A stretch of 64,000 bases of DNA from Bifidobacterium castoris (lineage in GTDB: Bacteria > Actinomycetota > Actinomycetes > Actinomycetales > Bifidobacteriaceae), in NCBI RefSeq assembly GCF_003952025.1, contig NZ_QXGI01000003.1, positions 248,001-312,000 on the forward strand, read 5' to 3'. Positions 41,032 to 51,200 of this stretch are shown in pieces. Position numbers and translations under genes: made by a program. The notes beneath the pieces are model-generated. The model saw only the letters and a program-made list of their open reading frames with translations. It searched no databases and was not told the DNA's origin. How positions within the stretch are numbered: position 1 is the stretch's first letter; the number at the start of each line of letters is the position of its first letter.

Positions 41032-42480
41032 ATGGCTGGAATCGAGGATATGTGCGGTGAGCTGCTGAGGCAGCTGCAGGCCGCGTTGCCGACGTTCGAC
41101 CGGTATGATCGGTATTTCGACGGTGCGCAGCGGCTCAAACAGCTCGGACTCGCCATCCCGCCTGAGCTCGAGCATTTCACGGTCATCGTGAACTGGCCTC
41201 GCGTCGTCGCCGAGGCGCGCGTCGACCGCCTCGACATGAAGGGATTCCGCGTCGGGGGCAACAGCGAGTTGGCGCGCCTGTTGTGGGAGTGGTGGCAGTC
41301 GAGCGGACTGGCCGAGGATCAGTCGTCCTATCTGGATTTCGAGATCTACGGGCGTAGTTTCAAGGTCGTCACTCGCATCGGTGATGATGTGCGCGTCGAG
41401 AACGTGTCGCCGATGGACATCATCTGTCATAGGGATGTGATGAGCGGGCAGATCGACGCCGCGTTGCGCTGGTATCGCGACGTGGACGGCGTGAATCCGT
41501 ATCAGCCGGTCGGCTACATGTATTGGACGCGCGCCGCTACGTATGTGTTGGATGCGCAGTTGCGTGTCGTCAACCAGTATCCGACCGTTGGCGGCGTCAT
41601 CCCCGTCATCCCCGCCTATCGCAATCCGCGTACGAGCATCCCGCTGCACGCGGGTTGGCCGCGTCTGCGCGGCACGAGCTGCCTGAGCGACGTCATCGAC
41701 ATCACCGACGCGTGCGCGCGCGACATCTCGAACGCGCAGCTGGCGCAGGAGACGCACGCGGTGCCGCAGCGCGTCATCGCCGGCGTCACCAATGGTGATT
41801 TCGTCGACCCGGAGACTGGCGAGCGGCTGACCACATGGGAGGCGTATTTCGGCCGCATCTGGGCGCTCGTGAACGAGAACGCGAAAACGTTTGAGTTCTC
41901 GTCGTCGAGCATGGAGAATTTCGAGCGGATGGTCGGCGTCTACGCCCGCCTATGCTCGGGCGTGACCGGCCTGCCGCCGAACTATTTCGGCCTGGCCGCC
42001 GACGACGCCGCCTCGGCCGATGCGATCAGGAGCCGTGAGGCGAAACTGGTCAAATCGATTGAGCGCGATCAGCGTGCGCTCGGCGATCAGGCCGTGCAGA
42101 CGTGCCGTATCGCGGTCATGATGAGCGACATCGACGACCATGGCGAACTCGATGCCGCGCAGGCGCTCTGGTATGACGCGGGCACGCCGACGACGGCGCA
42201 GCGGGCGGATGCGGTCACGAAACTGTACGCCGCGGCCGACGCGAACGGCCGTAGCCTGCTGCCGCGTGAGATGGCGTGGGAGGAGCTCGGTTGGGGTCCG
42301 GACAAAATCGAACGCGCGAAGCGGCTGCTGGCCGATGAGGAGTCGGCGTGGATGGGTGAGCCGATGCTCAAACCGTTAGGTGAGGAGGGCGACGATGTAC
42401 GGACAGGTATTGACTCCGTTGCAGCGTCGTCAGGGTCGCGACCTGCGCCGCAGGTCGAACCGTCTCGTCACGCTGATTAA
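41032..42480 (+). CDS. Portal protein
   Basis: 482 residues, SPP1 gp6-like. Family traits: YDRYFDGAQRLKQLGLAIPPE at the start, NWPRVVAEARVDRLDMKGF, and a C-terminal region with LGWGPDKIERAKRL. Forms the dodecameric gate at the head vertex. ATG 41032 with AGGGAG five bases upstream was preferred to GTG 41026. Overlaps the next gene by 86 bases. Confidence 0.88.
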   Translation: MAGIEDMCGELLRQLQAALPTFDRYDRYFDGAQRLKQLGLAIPPELEHFTVIVNWPRVVAEARVDRLDMKGFRVGGNSELARLLWEWWQSSGLAEDQSSYLDFEIYGRSFKVVTRIGDDVRVENVSPMDIICHRDVMSGQIDAALRWYRDVDGVNPYQPVGYMYWTRAATYVLDAQLRVVNQYPTVGGVIPVIPAYRNPRTSIPLHAGWPRLRGTSCLSDVIDITDACARDISNAQLAQETHAVPQRVIAGVTNGDFVDPETGERLTTWEAYFGRIWALVNENAKTFEFSSSSMENFERMVGVYARLCSGVTGLPPNYFGLAADDAASADAIRSREAKLVKSIERDQRALGDQAVQTCRIAVMMSDIDDHGELDAAQALWYDAGTPTTAQRADAVTKLYAAADANGRSLLPREMAWEELGWGPDKIERAKRLLADEESAWMGEPMLKPLGEEGDDVRTGIDSVAASSGSRPAPQVEPSRHAD

Positions 42481-43396
42481 CCGCATCTGCAACCGTGCCG
42501 ACGCCGACGACGTCGACGGGCTGCTGCGGGCGGCGGTGCCGCAGATCGTGGCCGCCGTGCGCGGCGTGCAGGCGGTGACGGTGCGTGACGCGCTCGACCT
42601 GACGCGCCCCATCATGGAGATCATCGACGAGCGCACCTACACGCCGCACTATCTGCCGGACGCGGCCGCGTGGCTCGGATGGAACGGCAACGGGCAGCCG
42701 GTCGGCGCGATCCTCATGGACGCCGGCGACACCGGCAGACGCGCGCTCGACGCGGGCCTCGACATGGACGTGGCGTTGCGTCGCGTCCGTTCCGAACTGG
42801 TGACGATGGCGCGCACCTGCGTCGCGGACACGCAACGCTCGGCGAGCATGGTCGCCGCGAAAGCGTGCAATGTTGAGGCGACGCCGGTGCGCGTATTGAA
42901 CCCGCCGAGCTGCGCACGATGCGTCATCCTCGCAGGCACCGCCACCGGCGGGTTCGAGCGGCATCCGAACTGCGACTGCACGTTCATCTGGGCCCGCGAT
43001 GCCCCGTCCGAGGCGTACACGCAGCCCGACCTGTATCTGGAGACGCTCTCCGACGACGAACTCGCCCGCGTCCTGGGCAGCAAAGCGAACGCGCGCGCCT
43101 ATAAAGATGGGGCCGATCTGAACCAGCTCGTCAACGCCTACAGGCGCAAGGGGGCAGTGAGCACTGCGCAGTGGGGCGGCCGTCGCATCAAATACACGCT
43201 CGAGGGCACGACGAAACGCGGTTTCGCATCCTCACGCATGATCAGCAGCGGCTATGCGAACGACTACACGAAGCTCGGCGGCCGCTACACGCGCGTCGAC
43301 CGTCCGCGCCTCATGCCGGAGACGATATACGCCTCGTGCGCCCGCACCGGCCGAGACCCGCAGGAACTGCTCTACAAATACGGGTGGATCCTCTGA
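42395..43396 (+). CDS. MuF-like head morphogenesis protein
   Basis: 333 residues. The motif PPSCARCVILAGTATGGFERHPNCDC is shared by capsid-associated proteins encoded after the portal gene in actinophages (shown here only by its position, about residues 169-195). Minor head protein, possibly with a protease or capsid-assembly role. GAGGAGGG lies before ATG 42395. Confidence 0.75.
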   Translation: MYGQVLTPLQRRQGRDLRRRSNRLVTLINRICNRADADDVDGLLRAAVPQIVAAVRGVQAVTVRDALDLTRPIMEIIDERTYTPHYLPDAAAWLGWNGNGQPVGAILMDAGDTGRRALDAGLDMDVALRRVRSELVTMARTCVADTQRSASMVAAKACNVEATPVRVLNPPSCARCVILAGTATGGFERHPNCDCTFIWARDAPSEAYTQPDLYLETLSDDELARVLGSKANARAYKDGADLNQLVNAYRRKGAVSTAQWGGRRIKYTLEGTTKRGFASSRMISSGYANDYTKLGGRYTRVDRPRLMPETIYASCARTGRDPQELLYKYGWIL

Positions 43397-43493
43397 AAAT
43401 TTTTTGCCGTCGGTCAGCATGACGCCCCGACGGCGCGAACAAACACAACCAACCGAGCCGCCCCGCGATGGGACGGAGAAGGAACACACGCAC

Positions 43494-44033
43494 ATGGACA
43501 ACGAGACTCAGAACGACGACGTGCAGACGACGGCGACCGAGCCGGCCACGACGGAGGAGCCGCCGCAGAGCGAGGAGCGTCACGACGACGCTCAGCAGTC
43601 CGACGATCAGCTGGGCGAGGGCGGTCTCAAGGCGTTGCGCGCCGAACGCGCCGCCCGCAAGGCCGCCGAACAGGCTGCAAAGGCGGCGCAGCAGACGTTC
43701 GAGCAGCGATTGCAGGCGCTCGAGGCGGAGAACGCGAAGATGAAGGCCGCACAGTTCGACCGTCGCGTCACCGACGCCGCAAGCGGCAAACTCAAAACGC
43801 CGACACTCGCGCTCAAACTCGCCGATGTGAGCGAGGACATGACCGACGAGCAGCTCGTTGCAGCCATCGACAAGCTGCTCAAGGACTGCCCCGAACTCGC
43901 CGCAGAACCTGCCTCGCAGGGCGGTGAGGACCCGTTCAGGTTCTCGAACCATGTGAAATCAACCCCGCAGAACGCCCATGACATGAACGCGCTCGCGTTC
44001 GCGAACATGGTGAGTTCCGCAATCAATCGTTAA
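43494..44033 (+). CDS. Capsid scaffolding protein
   Basis: 179 residues. Acidic, disordered N-terminus (about 1-45), central coiled coil rich in Ala, Glu, Lys and Gln (about 50-95) and a short C-terminal helix. The composition and position just before the major capsid gene are typical of scaffold proteins. The upstream gap has a GCCGTCGG/CCGACGGC inverted repeat (43406-43434). Confidence 0.78.
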   Translation: MDNETQNDDVQTTATEPATTEEPPQSEERHDDAQQSDDQLGEGGLKALRAERAARKAAEQAAKAAQQTFEQRLQALEAENAKMKAAQFDRRVTDAASGKLKTPTLALKLADVSEDMTDEQLVAAIDKLLKDCPELAAEPASQGGEDPFRFSNHVKSTPQNAHDMNALAFANMVSSAINR

Positions 44034-44044
44034 GGAGGGTCAAT

Positions 44045-44971
44045 ATGACCAGCACTGCACTCGACGTGAGCCGCCTCACTAATGGGCTGATGCTCACGCC
44101 GGAGATGTCCAGCGAGATCTGGACCGAATCCATCAAGCAGTCCGCGTTGACGCAGCTCGCGTCGCGCGTGAACCTGCCGGGCAAGGGCGTCAAGTGGCAG
44201 ACGCTCAACGCGCCGACCGCCGCCGAATGGGTCGAGGAGACTGCCGAGAAACCGGTCGTCGACCCGACGTTCGGCTCGAAGACGATGATCCCGCACAAGC
44301 TCGCGCAGATTATCACCGTGTCCGAGGAGTTCGCGCGTGACGCGGCGAACCTGTGGACCGCGATTCAGGCGCAGGCGTCCGAGGCGATCGCGCAGGCGAT
44401 CGACAAGACGTTCCTGGCGGGAACGATCGCGCTGCCGGGCACGGACGGCGTGGACACGCTCGCCGACGCGCAGGTCGTGAGCATCAAGGGCGGCACCTAT
44501 AAGGATTTCATTAAGATCGCGACGACCGTCCTCGAGCATGACGGCGACCTCAACGGTGTCGCCATCACTAATCAGGGCCTGTCGAAGTTCCTCACGGCGA
44601 CGGACACGAACGGCCGTCCGCTCATGACGCCGGGCGTCAACAGCACCGAGCTCGGCTCGATTTTCGGCGCCCGCATGATCAAGTCCCCGTGGGGCTACAA
44701 GGAGGCCGTCAAGGCCTCCGGCAGCGGCGACTCCGCCGTCAAGGCCGCTCCGGAGGTGCTCGGCATCGCCGGCGACTGGCGCAACGCGTTCTACGGAACG
44801 GTGCAGGGCATTCGTATCAAGATGTCCGATCAGGCGACCATTAAGAAGGGTTCGCAGACGATCAACCTGTGGCAGCGCAACATGCTCGCGTTCCTCGTTG
44901 AGACCGAGGTCGGTTTCATCGTGCGCGACAAGTCCAAGTTCTGCGTCATCACTGGCGCGGACGCGGCCTAG
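44045..44971 (+). CDS. Major capsid protein, HK97 fold
   Basis: 308 residues. The pattern of HK97-type coat proteins is visible: an N-terminal arm, VKWQTLNAPTAAEWVEE with the E-loop, the long spine helix (FARDAANLWTAIQAQASEAI) and the C-terminal P-domain with FLVETEVGFIVRDKSKF. AAGGAGGG at an ideal distance suggests high expression. Confidence 0.88.
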   Translation: MTSTALDVSRLTNGLMLTPEMSSEIWTESIKQSALTQLASRVNLPGKGVKWQTLNAPTAAEWVEETAEKPVVDPTFGSKTMIPHKLAQIITVSEEFARDAANLWTAIQAQASEAIAQAIDKTFLAGTIALPGTDGVDTLADAQVVSIKGGTYKDFIKIATTVLEHDGDLNGVAITNQGLSKFLTATDTNGRPLMTPGVNSTELGSIFGARMIKSPWGYKEAVKASGSGDSAVKAAPEVLGIAGDWRNAFYGTVQGIRIKMSDQATIKKGSQTINLWQRNMLAFLVETEVGFIVRDKSKFCVITGADAA

Positions 44972-44979
44972 GAGGCATC

Positions 44980-45378
44980 ATGACGGCCAGCGTTGCCCAG
45001 GTCGGCGAGCTGCTGCAGCGTGACGTCACCGACCCGCTCGAGGTGCGGCAGATGACGCGCTGGATCGAATACGCCGAAATGCTCATCCGCCGCCGCTATC
45101 CGAACCTCGATGCGCTCATCGCCGATGGGCGCATCAGCTCGGATGCGGTGGACATGGTCGAGGCGATGGCCGTCTCACGCTACGCGCTCAACCCCGAGGG
45201 CGTCACGTCGCGCAGCACGAGCATCGACGACTATCAGGAGACGCAGGGTCTACGCAATGCGCAGCCTGGCATCGTCATCCTCGACACCGAATGGGAACTG
45301 ATCGCGCCGAACACCACGGCCACCGTCGCGACTGGCGCGTTCACGATCGTGCCGGCGGGGAGGCGTGACCAATGGTGA
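44980..45378 (+). CDS. Head-tail connector protein
   Basis: 132 residues, Gp19/Gp15-like. WIEYAEMLIRRRYPNLDALIADG and AMAVSRYALNPEGVTSRS fit the adaptor protein found after the coat gene. Overlaps the next gene by seven bases. Confidence 0.75.
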   Translation: MTASVAQVGELLQRDVTDPLEVRQMTRWIEYAEMLIRRRYPNLDALIADGRISSDAVDMVEAMAVSRYALNPEGVTSRSTSIDDYQETQGLRNAQPGIVILDTEWELIAPNTTATVATGAFTIVPAGRRDQW

Positions 45379-45914
45379 GCGCCGTGACATCAGTGCTCGA
45401 CCGGGCGCGACGCCGGGCCGAGCAGCTCATGTGCGATACGGTGCGTATCGAGCGCATGACGGGCCGTGTCCTCGTGGATGCGGAGACCGGACTGTCCACG
45501 CCCGAATCCACAACGGTGTATGAGGGGCCGGCGAAACTGCAGACGTATGGCGGTGTGGCGCAGCAGTCGTCCGCGTCCGCGACGGGCGACACGTCGAATC
45601 TCGGCGGCGTCGTCCCCGTCTGGACGCTTAGGTTGGACCTACCTATCAGTGTGGCCGGGGCGCGGTCGGGTGATATCGCGGTGGTGACGGGTTCGCGCGA
45701 CACGGCCCTCGCCGGCGCGCGCCTGCGCCTCATCAACCTGCAATCCGAGAAAACGTATGCGACCGCGCGCAGGTGGAATGTGCAGCAGATCCCCGACGAC
45801 GACTCCAGTGAAGAGTCGCCGCCAGCCATGCCGGTGCTGCGCACACGATGGACCGACGAGCCCGACAATTCACCAAGCGTGCTCGATGTCACGCAGGGAG
45901 GAGTGCAACCGTGA
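45372..45914 (+). CDS. Head closure protein (DUF6093-like)
   Basis: 180 residues. VRIERMTGRVLVDAETG ... VYEGPAKLQTYG is the usual beta-barrel pattern for the second connector in actinophages. Its tail carries TRWTDEPDNSPSVL, a motif repeated in two tail proteins (see findings). Confidence 0.72.
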   Translation: MVSAVTSVLDRARRRAEQLMCDTVRIERMTGRVLVDAETGLSTPESTTVYEGPAKLQTYGGVAQQSSASATGDTSNLGGVVPVWTLRLDLPISVAGARSGDIAVVTGSRDTALAGARLRLINLQSEKTYATARRWNVQQIPDDDSSEESPPAMPVLRTRWTDEPDNSPSVLDVTQGGVQP

Positions 45915-46279
45915 TAGTGGACACGAGCGAGGTCAAGGCGTTCGCGGCGAAACTCGCCGCCGCGCCCGAGAAAAAGCACCTCAAAATCGCGATGATCGTG
46001 AAGAAGGGCGCGCAGAACGTCAAGAACGAGACGCGCGCCGACCTCACGAGCTCGGGCAACGCGGCGTTCAGGCGCATCCCCATCAATTACGACATGCATG
46101 ACCGCGGCGCCGTTATCGAGGCGGACATCGCGCCCGCGGACGGCGGTGCCGGAGATCTCGCGAACCTCGCGTTTTTCGGCACCGCCAAAGGCGGCGGCAC
46201 CCACGATTTCTACCGGCATGCGCGCGCCGAGTTCCCGAACCTTGTGCGCGAGCTGCGGAAGGCGGCGATGGGCTTATGA
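45911..46279 (+). CDS. HK97 gp10-like tail-joining protein
   Basis: 122 residues. Long N-terminal helix with VKNETRADLTSSGNAAFRRI and a C-terminal FYRHARAEFPNLVRELRKA. GTG start in a GTGA overlap with the previous stop. Confidence 0.72.
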   Translation: MIVDTSEVKAFAAKLAAAPEKKHLKIAMIVKKGAQNVKNETRADLTSSGNAAFRRIPINYDMHDRGAVIEADIAPADGGAGDLANLAFFGTAKGGGTHDFYRHARAEFPNLVRELRKAAMGL

Positions 46280-46677
46280 GCGGTTTGACGCATATCGAGG
46301 CGCGGCGTCGCATCCTCGACATGGTGCCGGCCACACCCGGCTGGAAGCGGTTCGAGGATGTCGCGCAGTCGAGCGCGCATCCGCCGTGGATCATCATCAA
46401 ATTCGTGCAGGACGGCCAACTCGACACCGAGGCGCTCGCGGTGACGACGCGGCTCGCCACGTTGGAGATCCGCGTCGTGGGCGACACGGCCGACGGCATC
46501 GGCGTCATCTGCGACAAACTGTGCCGCACGCTGCACGGCGCGTGGCCGGGCCGCCCGTTCGGCCGCATCGTATTGGATGTGGATTCCGGCGTCTACCCGT
46601 CCGAGCTCGTCTCGACGACCACCAACCTGCCGTACCTGATGCGTGTACTGAGGTTCCGCGTCAACTGGGCGGCCTAA
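46276..46677 (+). CDS. Tail terminator protein
   Basis: 133 residues. The helix at the start is followed by beta strands (TRLATLEIRVVGDTADGIGV) and ends in LPYLMRVLRFRVNWAA, the pattern of tail-completion proteins encoded just before the tail tube gene. ATGA overlap. Confidence 0.7.
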   Translation: MSGLTHIEARRRILDMVPATPGWKRFEDVAQSSAHPPWIIIKFVQDGQLDTEALAVTTRLATLEIRVVGDTADGIGVICDKLCRTLHGAWPGRPFGRIVLDVDSGVYPSELVSTTTNLPYLMRVLRFRVNWAA

Positions 46678-46690
46678 TCCAAGCATCATC

Positions 46691-46710
46691 GCCTCCCCGG
46701 TCGGGGAGGC
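46691..46710 (+). terminator. Stem-loop before the tail tube gene
   Basis: GCCTCCCC, loop GGTC, GGGGAGGC: a perfect 8-bp stem with no T-run, followed by the palindrome TCAATTCAATTGA and the ribosome site. Probably a processing or stabilising hairpin at the 5' end of the tail tube message. Confidence 0.6.
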
Positions 46711-46735
46711 TCAATTCAATTGAGGAGGAAAAATC

Positions 46736-47254
46736 ATGCCTAACACAATCTCGACGAGTCTCGAGGACGGCATGCTCAAGACGGTGTTCGTACCGAACAT
46801 CGCGGATATCAAGGCGCCGAAGGTCAGCGAGCTCAAGGGCGCTGGCGTCGTCGACCTGTCCTATTACCTGGCGGGCGACGGCTACCAGCTCAACCATACG
46901 CAGGAGATGATCGACGACGACCGCGAGGGGTCCGCGACCGTCGGCCAGATCCCAGGACAGGACAAGTTCGACGGCGGGACGATGCAGGTCATCGACAACA
47001 CGAACGTCGAGGGCGCCGACAATGCGGCGGTCGAGATGCTCACGCGAGGCAAGACCGGGTACATCGTGCGTCGTCGTGGCCTGCCGACGGATGAGGATTT
47101 CGCGGCCGACCAGACCGTCGCCGTGCACAAGGTCACCATCGGCATCAAGACGCCGGTCGCGCACGCGCCTAACCAGCGTCAGATGTCGACGATCAGCTTC
47201 TCTGCGGACCCGGGCTCGCAGGACGAGGACGTGAAGATCGTCGCCGGCAGCTGA
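46736..47254 (+). CDS. Major tail tube protein
   Basis: 172 residues, beta-rich. VVDLSYYLAGDGYQLNHTQE and KTGYIVRRRGLPTDEDF fit tail tube proteins of actinophages. It sits behind its own strong ribosome site (GAGGAGG) between two hairpins, suggesting high independent expression. Confidence 0.8.
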   Translation: MPNTISTSLEDGMLKTVFVPNIADIKAPKVSELKGAGVVDLSYYLAGDGYQLNHTQEMIDDDREGSATVGQIPGQDKFDGGTMQVIDNTNVEGADNAAVEMLTRGKTGYIVRRRGLPTDEDFAADQTVAVHKVTIGIKTPVAHAPNQRQMSTISFSADPGSQDEDVKIVAGS

Positions 47255-47269
47255 GCGGCCCCATGAATC

Positions 47270-47305
47270 TTCGTCCGGCGGGTAGGTCCCCGCCCGCCGG
47301 ACGAA
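47270..47305 (+). terminator. Stem-loop after the tail tube gene
   Basis: TTCGTCCGGCGGG (47270-47282) and CCCGCCGGACGAA (47293-47305) form a perfect 13-bp stem with a 10-base loop; no T-run. It probably limits read-through or protects the upstream message. Confidence 0.7.
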
Positions 47306-47352
47306 CCCACATTTCGGGGACAACCAACCAACAAGACATTAGGGGACACATC

Positions 47353-47862
47353 ATGTTTGATATCAAACGACCGACCGCGACGGTGGACATCGTCACCGAC
47401 CTCGACACGCTCACGCAGGCGATCGGCCTCAAAAAAAGCATCGACGAGGCCACACCGGACACGGCCGGCATGACGGACGCGGAGATCTGCGCCGCCAAAA
47501 AGAGCGCCGACAGGCTACGCCGCGAATTGAAGACGCTGCTCAAGGCGGTCGACGCGTCGACGGTGACGTTCACGCTGCGAGGGCTCGGCTCGTCGCAGTG
47601 GAACCAGATCGTCGCCGCGAACGTGACCACGGACCCGAAGACGGGCCGTCAGTCGAGCGACGTGGCGGGCATGCTCACGGACGCGCTGCCCGACATGATC
47701 ATCAAGGTCGAGCAGGCGGGCGAACCGGTCGAGTTCGACCCGCATGCGGATGTGCCGGCGCTGCTCGGCATGGTCGTGGACACGCAGACGGTCGAGCTCA
47801 TCTCCACCGTGCAGCGGCTCAACACGCCTCAGGTCGCGGTCCCAAAAGCGCTGCGCGAGTAG
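47353..47862 (+). CDS. Tail assembly chaperone G
   Basis: 169 residues. First of the two tail chaperones that sit before the tape measure in long-tailed phages; helical and charged with a conserved-looking end VAVPKALRE. Read in full when the ribosome does not slip. Confidence 0.8.
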   Translation: MFDIKRPTATVDIVTDLDTLTQAIGLKKSIDEATPDTAGMTDAEICAAKKSADRLRRELKTLLKAVDASTVTFTLRGLGSSQWNQIVAANVTTDPKTGRQSSDVAGMLTDALPDMIIKVEQAGEPVEFDPHADVPALLGMVVDTQTVELISTVQRLNTPQVAVPKALRE

Positions 47863-48239
47863 ACCGCCTCGCGCACGCGTTGGCGACGCGCCCCGACCTC
47901 GTCACGGACCTCACCTGCGCCCGCAGCCTCGGCATCAGCTACAAACGATTCACCGGCTGGACACCGTCCCCCGGTGATGAGGTCGAATGGGACGAGACCG
48001 AACAGGACTGGATGCGCGCACTGCACGCCTACGAGACGAATGTCACCTGTCCGTTGTGCGGCCTCGACATCCGTTTCTGCCACGACGAGGACGCGGTCCG
48101 CCGCACATTTGCGGGCGGCCAGGTGGAGATCTGTTTCGTCACCGAACTGCGCGAGAAGGCCATGCGCCGCTACACCGAAAGCGGTGTGGTGAAAAACCCG
48201 CACTCGCAGACAACGAAACTCATAACACGAGAACAGTAG
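47353..48239 (+). CDS. Tail assembly chaperone GT (-1 frameshift product)
   Basis: The slippery heptamer CCCAAAA at 47841-47847 lies in the correct phase (C CCA AAA) near the end of G. Slipping back one base joins the first 165 residues to a 130-residue extension in the other frame (SAARVDRLAHALATRPDLVTD ... TKLITREQ, about 295 residues in all). The T part has CPLCGLDIRFCHDEDA, a Cys pattern that could bind zinc. This arrangement is the standard G/GT system. Confidence 0.85.
47841..47847 (+). promoter_or_regulatory. Slippery site for -1 frameshifting
   Basis: CCCAAAA in the frame C CCA AAA, 15 bases before the G stop codon (TAG at 47860-47862). The stop lies downstream in the zero frame and the -1 frame stays open for 130 codons. 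Confidence 0.82.
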
Positions 48240-48259
48240 ACAAATCGGAGGTGCCCCGT

Positions 48260-51200
48260 ATGGCGTTGAACGAAAACATCATGGTGCGCATCAGCGCCGA
48301 CACCTCCAACTACACGGCGAAAATGAAGGCCGCCTCCCAGTCGGCGACCGAGTTCGGCACGGCGCTCGAACGGCCCATGACCAGCGGCGAGAAATTCGAA
48401 GCCGGATTCACGAAAGTCGGCACGGCTGTAGGTCTCGTTTCCGCCGCGATCGGCGTGGCCGCGGTGAAAAGCTTCGCGGATTTCGACGCCGCCATGAGCG
48501 AGGTCAACGCCAACGTGGACACGACCGGCGACCAGATGCAGCTGCTGCGTGACGCGGCGCTCGACGCCGGCAAAAGCACCGTGTATTCCGCGACCGAGTC
48601 CGCGCAGGCCATCAACGAACTCGGCAAAGCCGGCATGAGCGTGACGGACATCCTCGCCGGCGGCCTGACCGGCGCACTCGACCTCGCCGCCTCCGACGGC
48701 ATGGAAGTCGCCCAGGCCGCAGAATACATGTCGTCCGCACTCTCCATGTTCCATCTCGAAGGCACCCGCGCGGTCGACGTGGCGGACGCGCTCGCGGCCG
48801 GTGCGGGCAAGGCGCTGGGCGAGGTGTCCGATTTTGGCGAGGCGCTCAACAACTGCGGCGCGCAGGCGTACGCGTTCGGCATGTCGATGGAGGAGACCGT
48901 CGGCACGCTCGCCCTGTTCGCTGAGAACGGTCTGGTCGGTGCGGAGGCCGGCACGCAGCTCAATTCGATGCTGATGAAGCTCGCGTCGCCGACGAAGGAC
49001 GCTCAGGAGATGATGGATGAGCTCGGCATCGCAGCCTACGACGCCGGCGGTAATTTCGTCGGCATGGCGAATTTCGCCGGCCAGCTGCAGAAAGCCGAAG
49101 CTGATTTGACGCAGGAGCAGCGCAATCAGGCCAACGCGACCATGTTCGGCAGCTATGCGATCCGCGCCGCGAACTACCTGTATGCGGGCGGCGAGCAGGC
49201 CGTGCGCGACTGGACGGACGCCGTCTCCGAATCCGGCTACGCATCCGAACTCGCCGCGAAAAAGACCGACAATCTCAAAGGCGATCTCGAGCAGCTCGGC
49301 GGCGCGGTCGAGACGTCGCTCATCCGCATCGGCGAGGCCGGTGACGGTATCCTGCGCCCGATCGTGCAGACCATCACCGACATCATCGACGCGTTCGCCG
49401 ACCTGCCGTCCGGCGTGCAGCAGGGCGTCGTCGCGTTCGGGCTGGTCGTCGGCGCCGCCGCCGGCCTACACAAGGTTTTCGGCCACCTATCTAGCAGCAC
49501 GTCAACATTCGGCCGCACGATGGGTCTGGTCGTCGACCCGATCCAGCGCGTCAAGGCCGCGAGCGGTGATCTGCAGAGCGGATTGCAGATGATCCGCGGC
49601 GCGTTCATGGCGCCGGAGGAGCAGATCAACACGTTCGGCACCACGATGGGCCGCGCGCAGGGCGTCATGGGTGGCCTGAAATCCGCCGGCGGCGCGGTCA
49701 TCGACATGCTCGGCGGCCCGTGGGGCATGGCAATCACCGCCGGCGCACTCGTCCTGGGCGACCTCATCCAGCAGCATCAGCGTGCCAAGGAACGCGTCGA
49801 CGACCTCTCCGCGAGCCTGAAAAACGGCGCCTCGGCGGCCGAGTATTTCGAGGACGCATTGTCGAAGTCCGAAAGCTCGATGTACACTGAGGGATTTTTC
49901 AACAAGCTCAAAAACGGGTTTGATTCGGTGTGGGATGCGGTCGACAAGGTCGGCATCAAACACCAGCAGTTCATTGACGCGATCACGGGCGACCAGGCGG
50001 CCTATGATGAGATCGTCACCAAGGTCAACGACTGGTATTACTCGTTGAATCTGTGGGATCAGTGGTGGGACTCGTCAGGCAATGTCGTGCTCGAGGCGAT
50101 GAGCGAGCAGCAGGGCAACTACCAGAGGGCGCTCGAGAATACGCAGGCTCAGGAGGAGGCCGCGCAGGAGGCCGCACGTCAGAAGACCGCCGCGCTGCTC
50201 GAAGGAGCCGATGCGACGGGCGAGTATGCTGCGGCGACCGGCAAAGCGGCTGACGCCGACCAGATCCTCGCCGACCAGTTCGGCGCCACCACCGACGGCG
50301 TCAACGAACTCGCCTCCGCCCTCTCCGAGGTCATCTCCGCACTCGACACCTACTATGGTTTCGCACGCTCGGAGACGGATGCGCTGCTCGACCTGCGCAG
50401 CGGCTACCTCGACGTGCAAAAAGCCGTCAAGGAAAACGGCGCCACGCTCGACACCTATACCGAAAAAGGCATCGCAAACCGCAAAGCGCTCAACGACCTC
50501 GCCAGTTCGGCGGTCAAGGCTGCCGAGGCGCAGGCCAAAAACGGTCGCAGTATTGAGGATATCAACGGCACGTTGAACGAGGCGCATGACCGTTTCGTCC
50601 AGTATGCGCAGCAGATGGGCGCATCCGCCGAGGAGGCGGAGAAGATGGCGGCGGCGTCTGGTTTGGGCAAGGACGCCGCCAAGCAGCTCACTGACGCCAT
50701 CAAGGACCTCGACAACACGACCGCCGCGCCGACGATCGACATGAACGTCGAAGCGGCGCAGTCGAAATTGGGAGAGCTTGCGTCGAAGACCACGTCACTG
50801 CCGAACGGCAACGTGCTCATCTACGGTAATAATCAGCCGGCGATGAATCAGATCGCGGAGGTCGTCGGCGCGAAAATCGACCCGAAAACCGGCCAGATCA
50901 CCGCGGACAAGAGCCAGTATGACGCTATACTGGCGCTCGCGAACGGCGCGACGCTCGATTCGAAGACCGGCGAACTCAAGGGCGACAACTCGAAGTATTG
51001 GGCGTCCGTGTGCAAGGCGAACGGGTGGAAAATCGACACGAAGACCGGCGTGATCAAGGGCGACAACGGGCATGCGCTCAAAGCCGTCAACGCGGTGAAC
51101 AATAAGAAGGTTTTGGACAAGTATTTCACCGTGTCGGACAATGGCACGGCGCAGCTGAACATCGACCGCGTATCACGGCTCGATGCGATGCAGATCTCGA

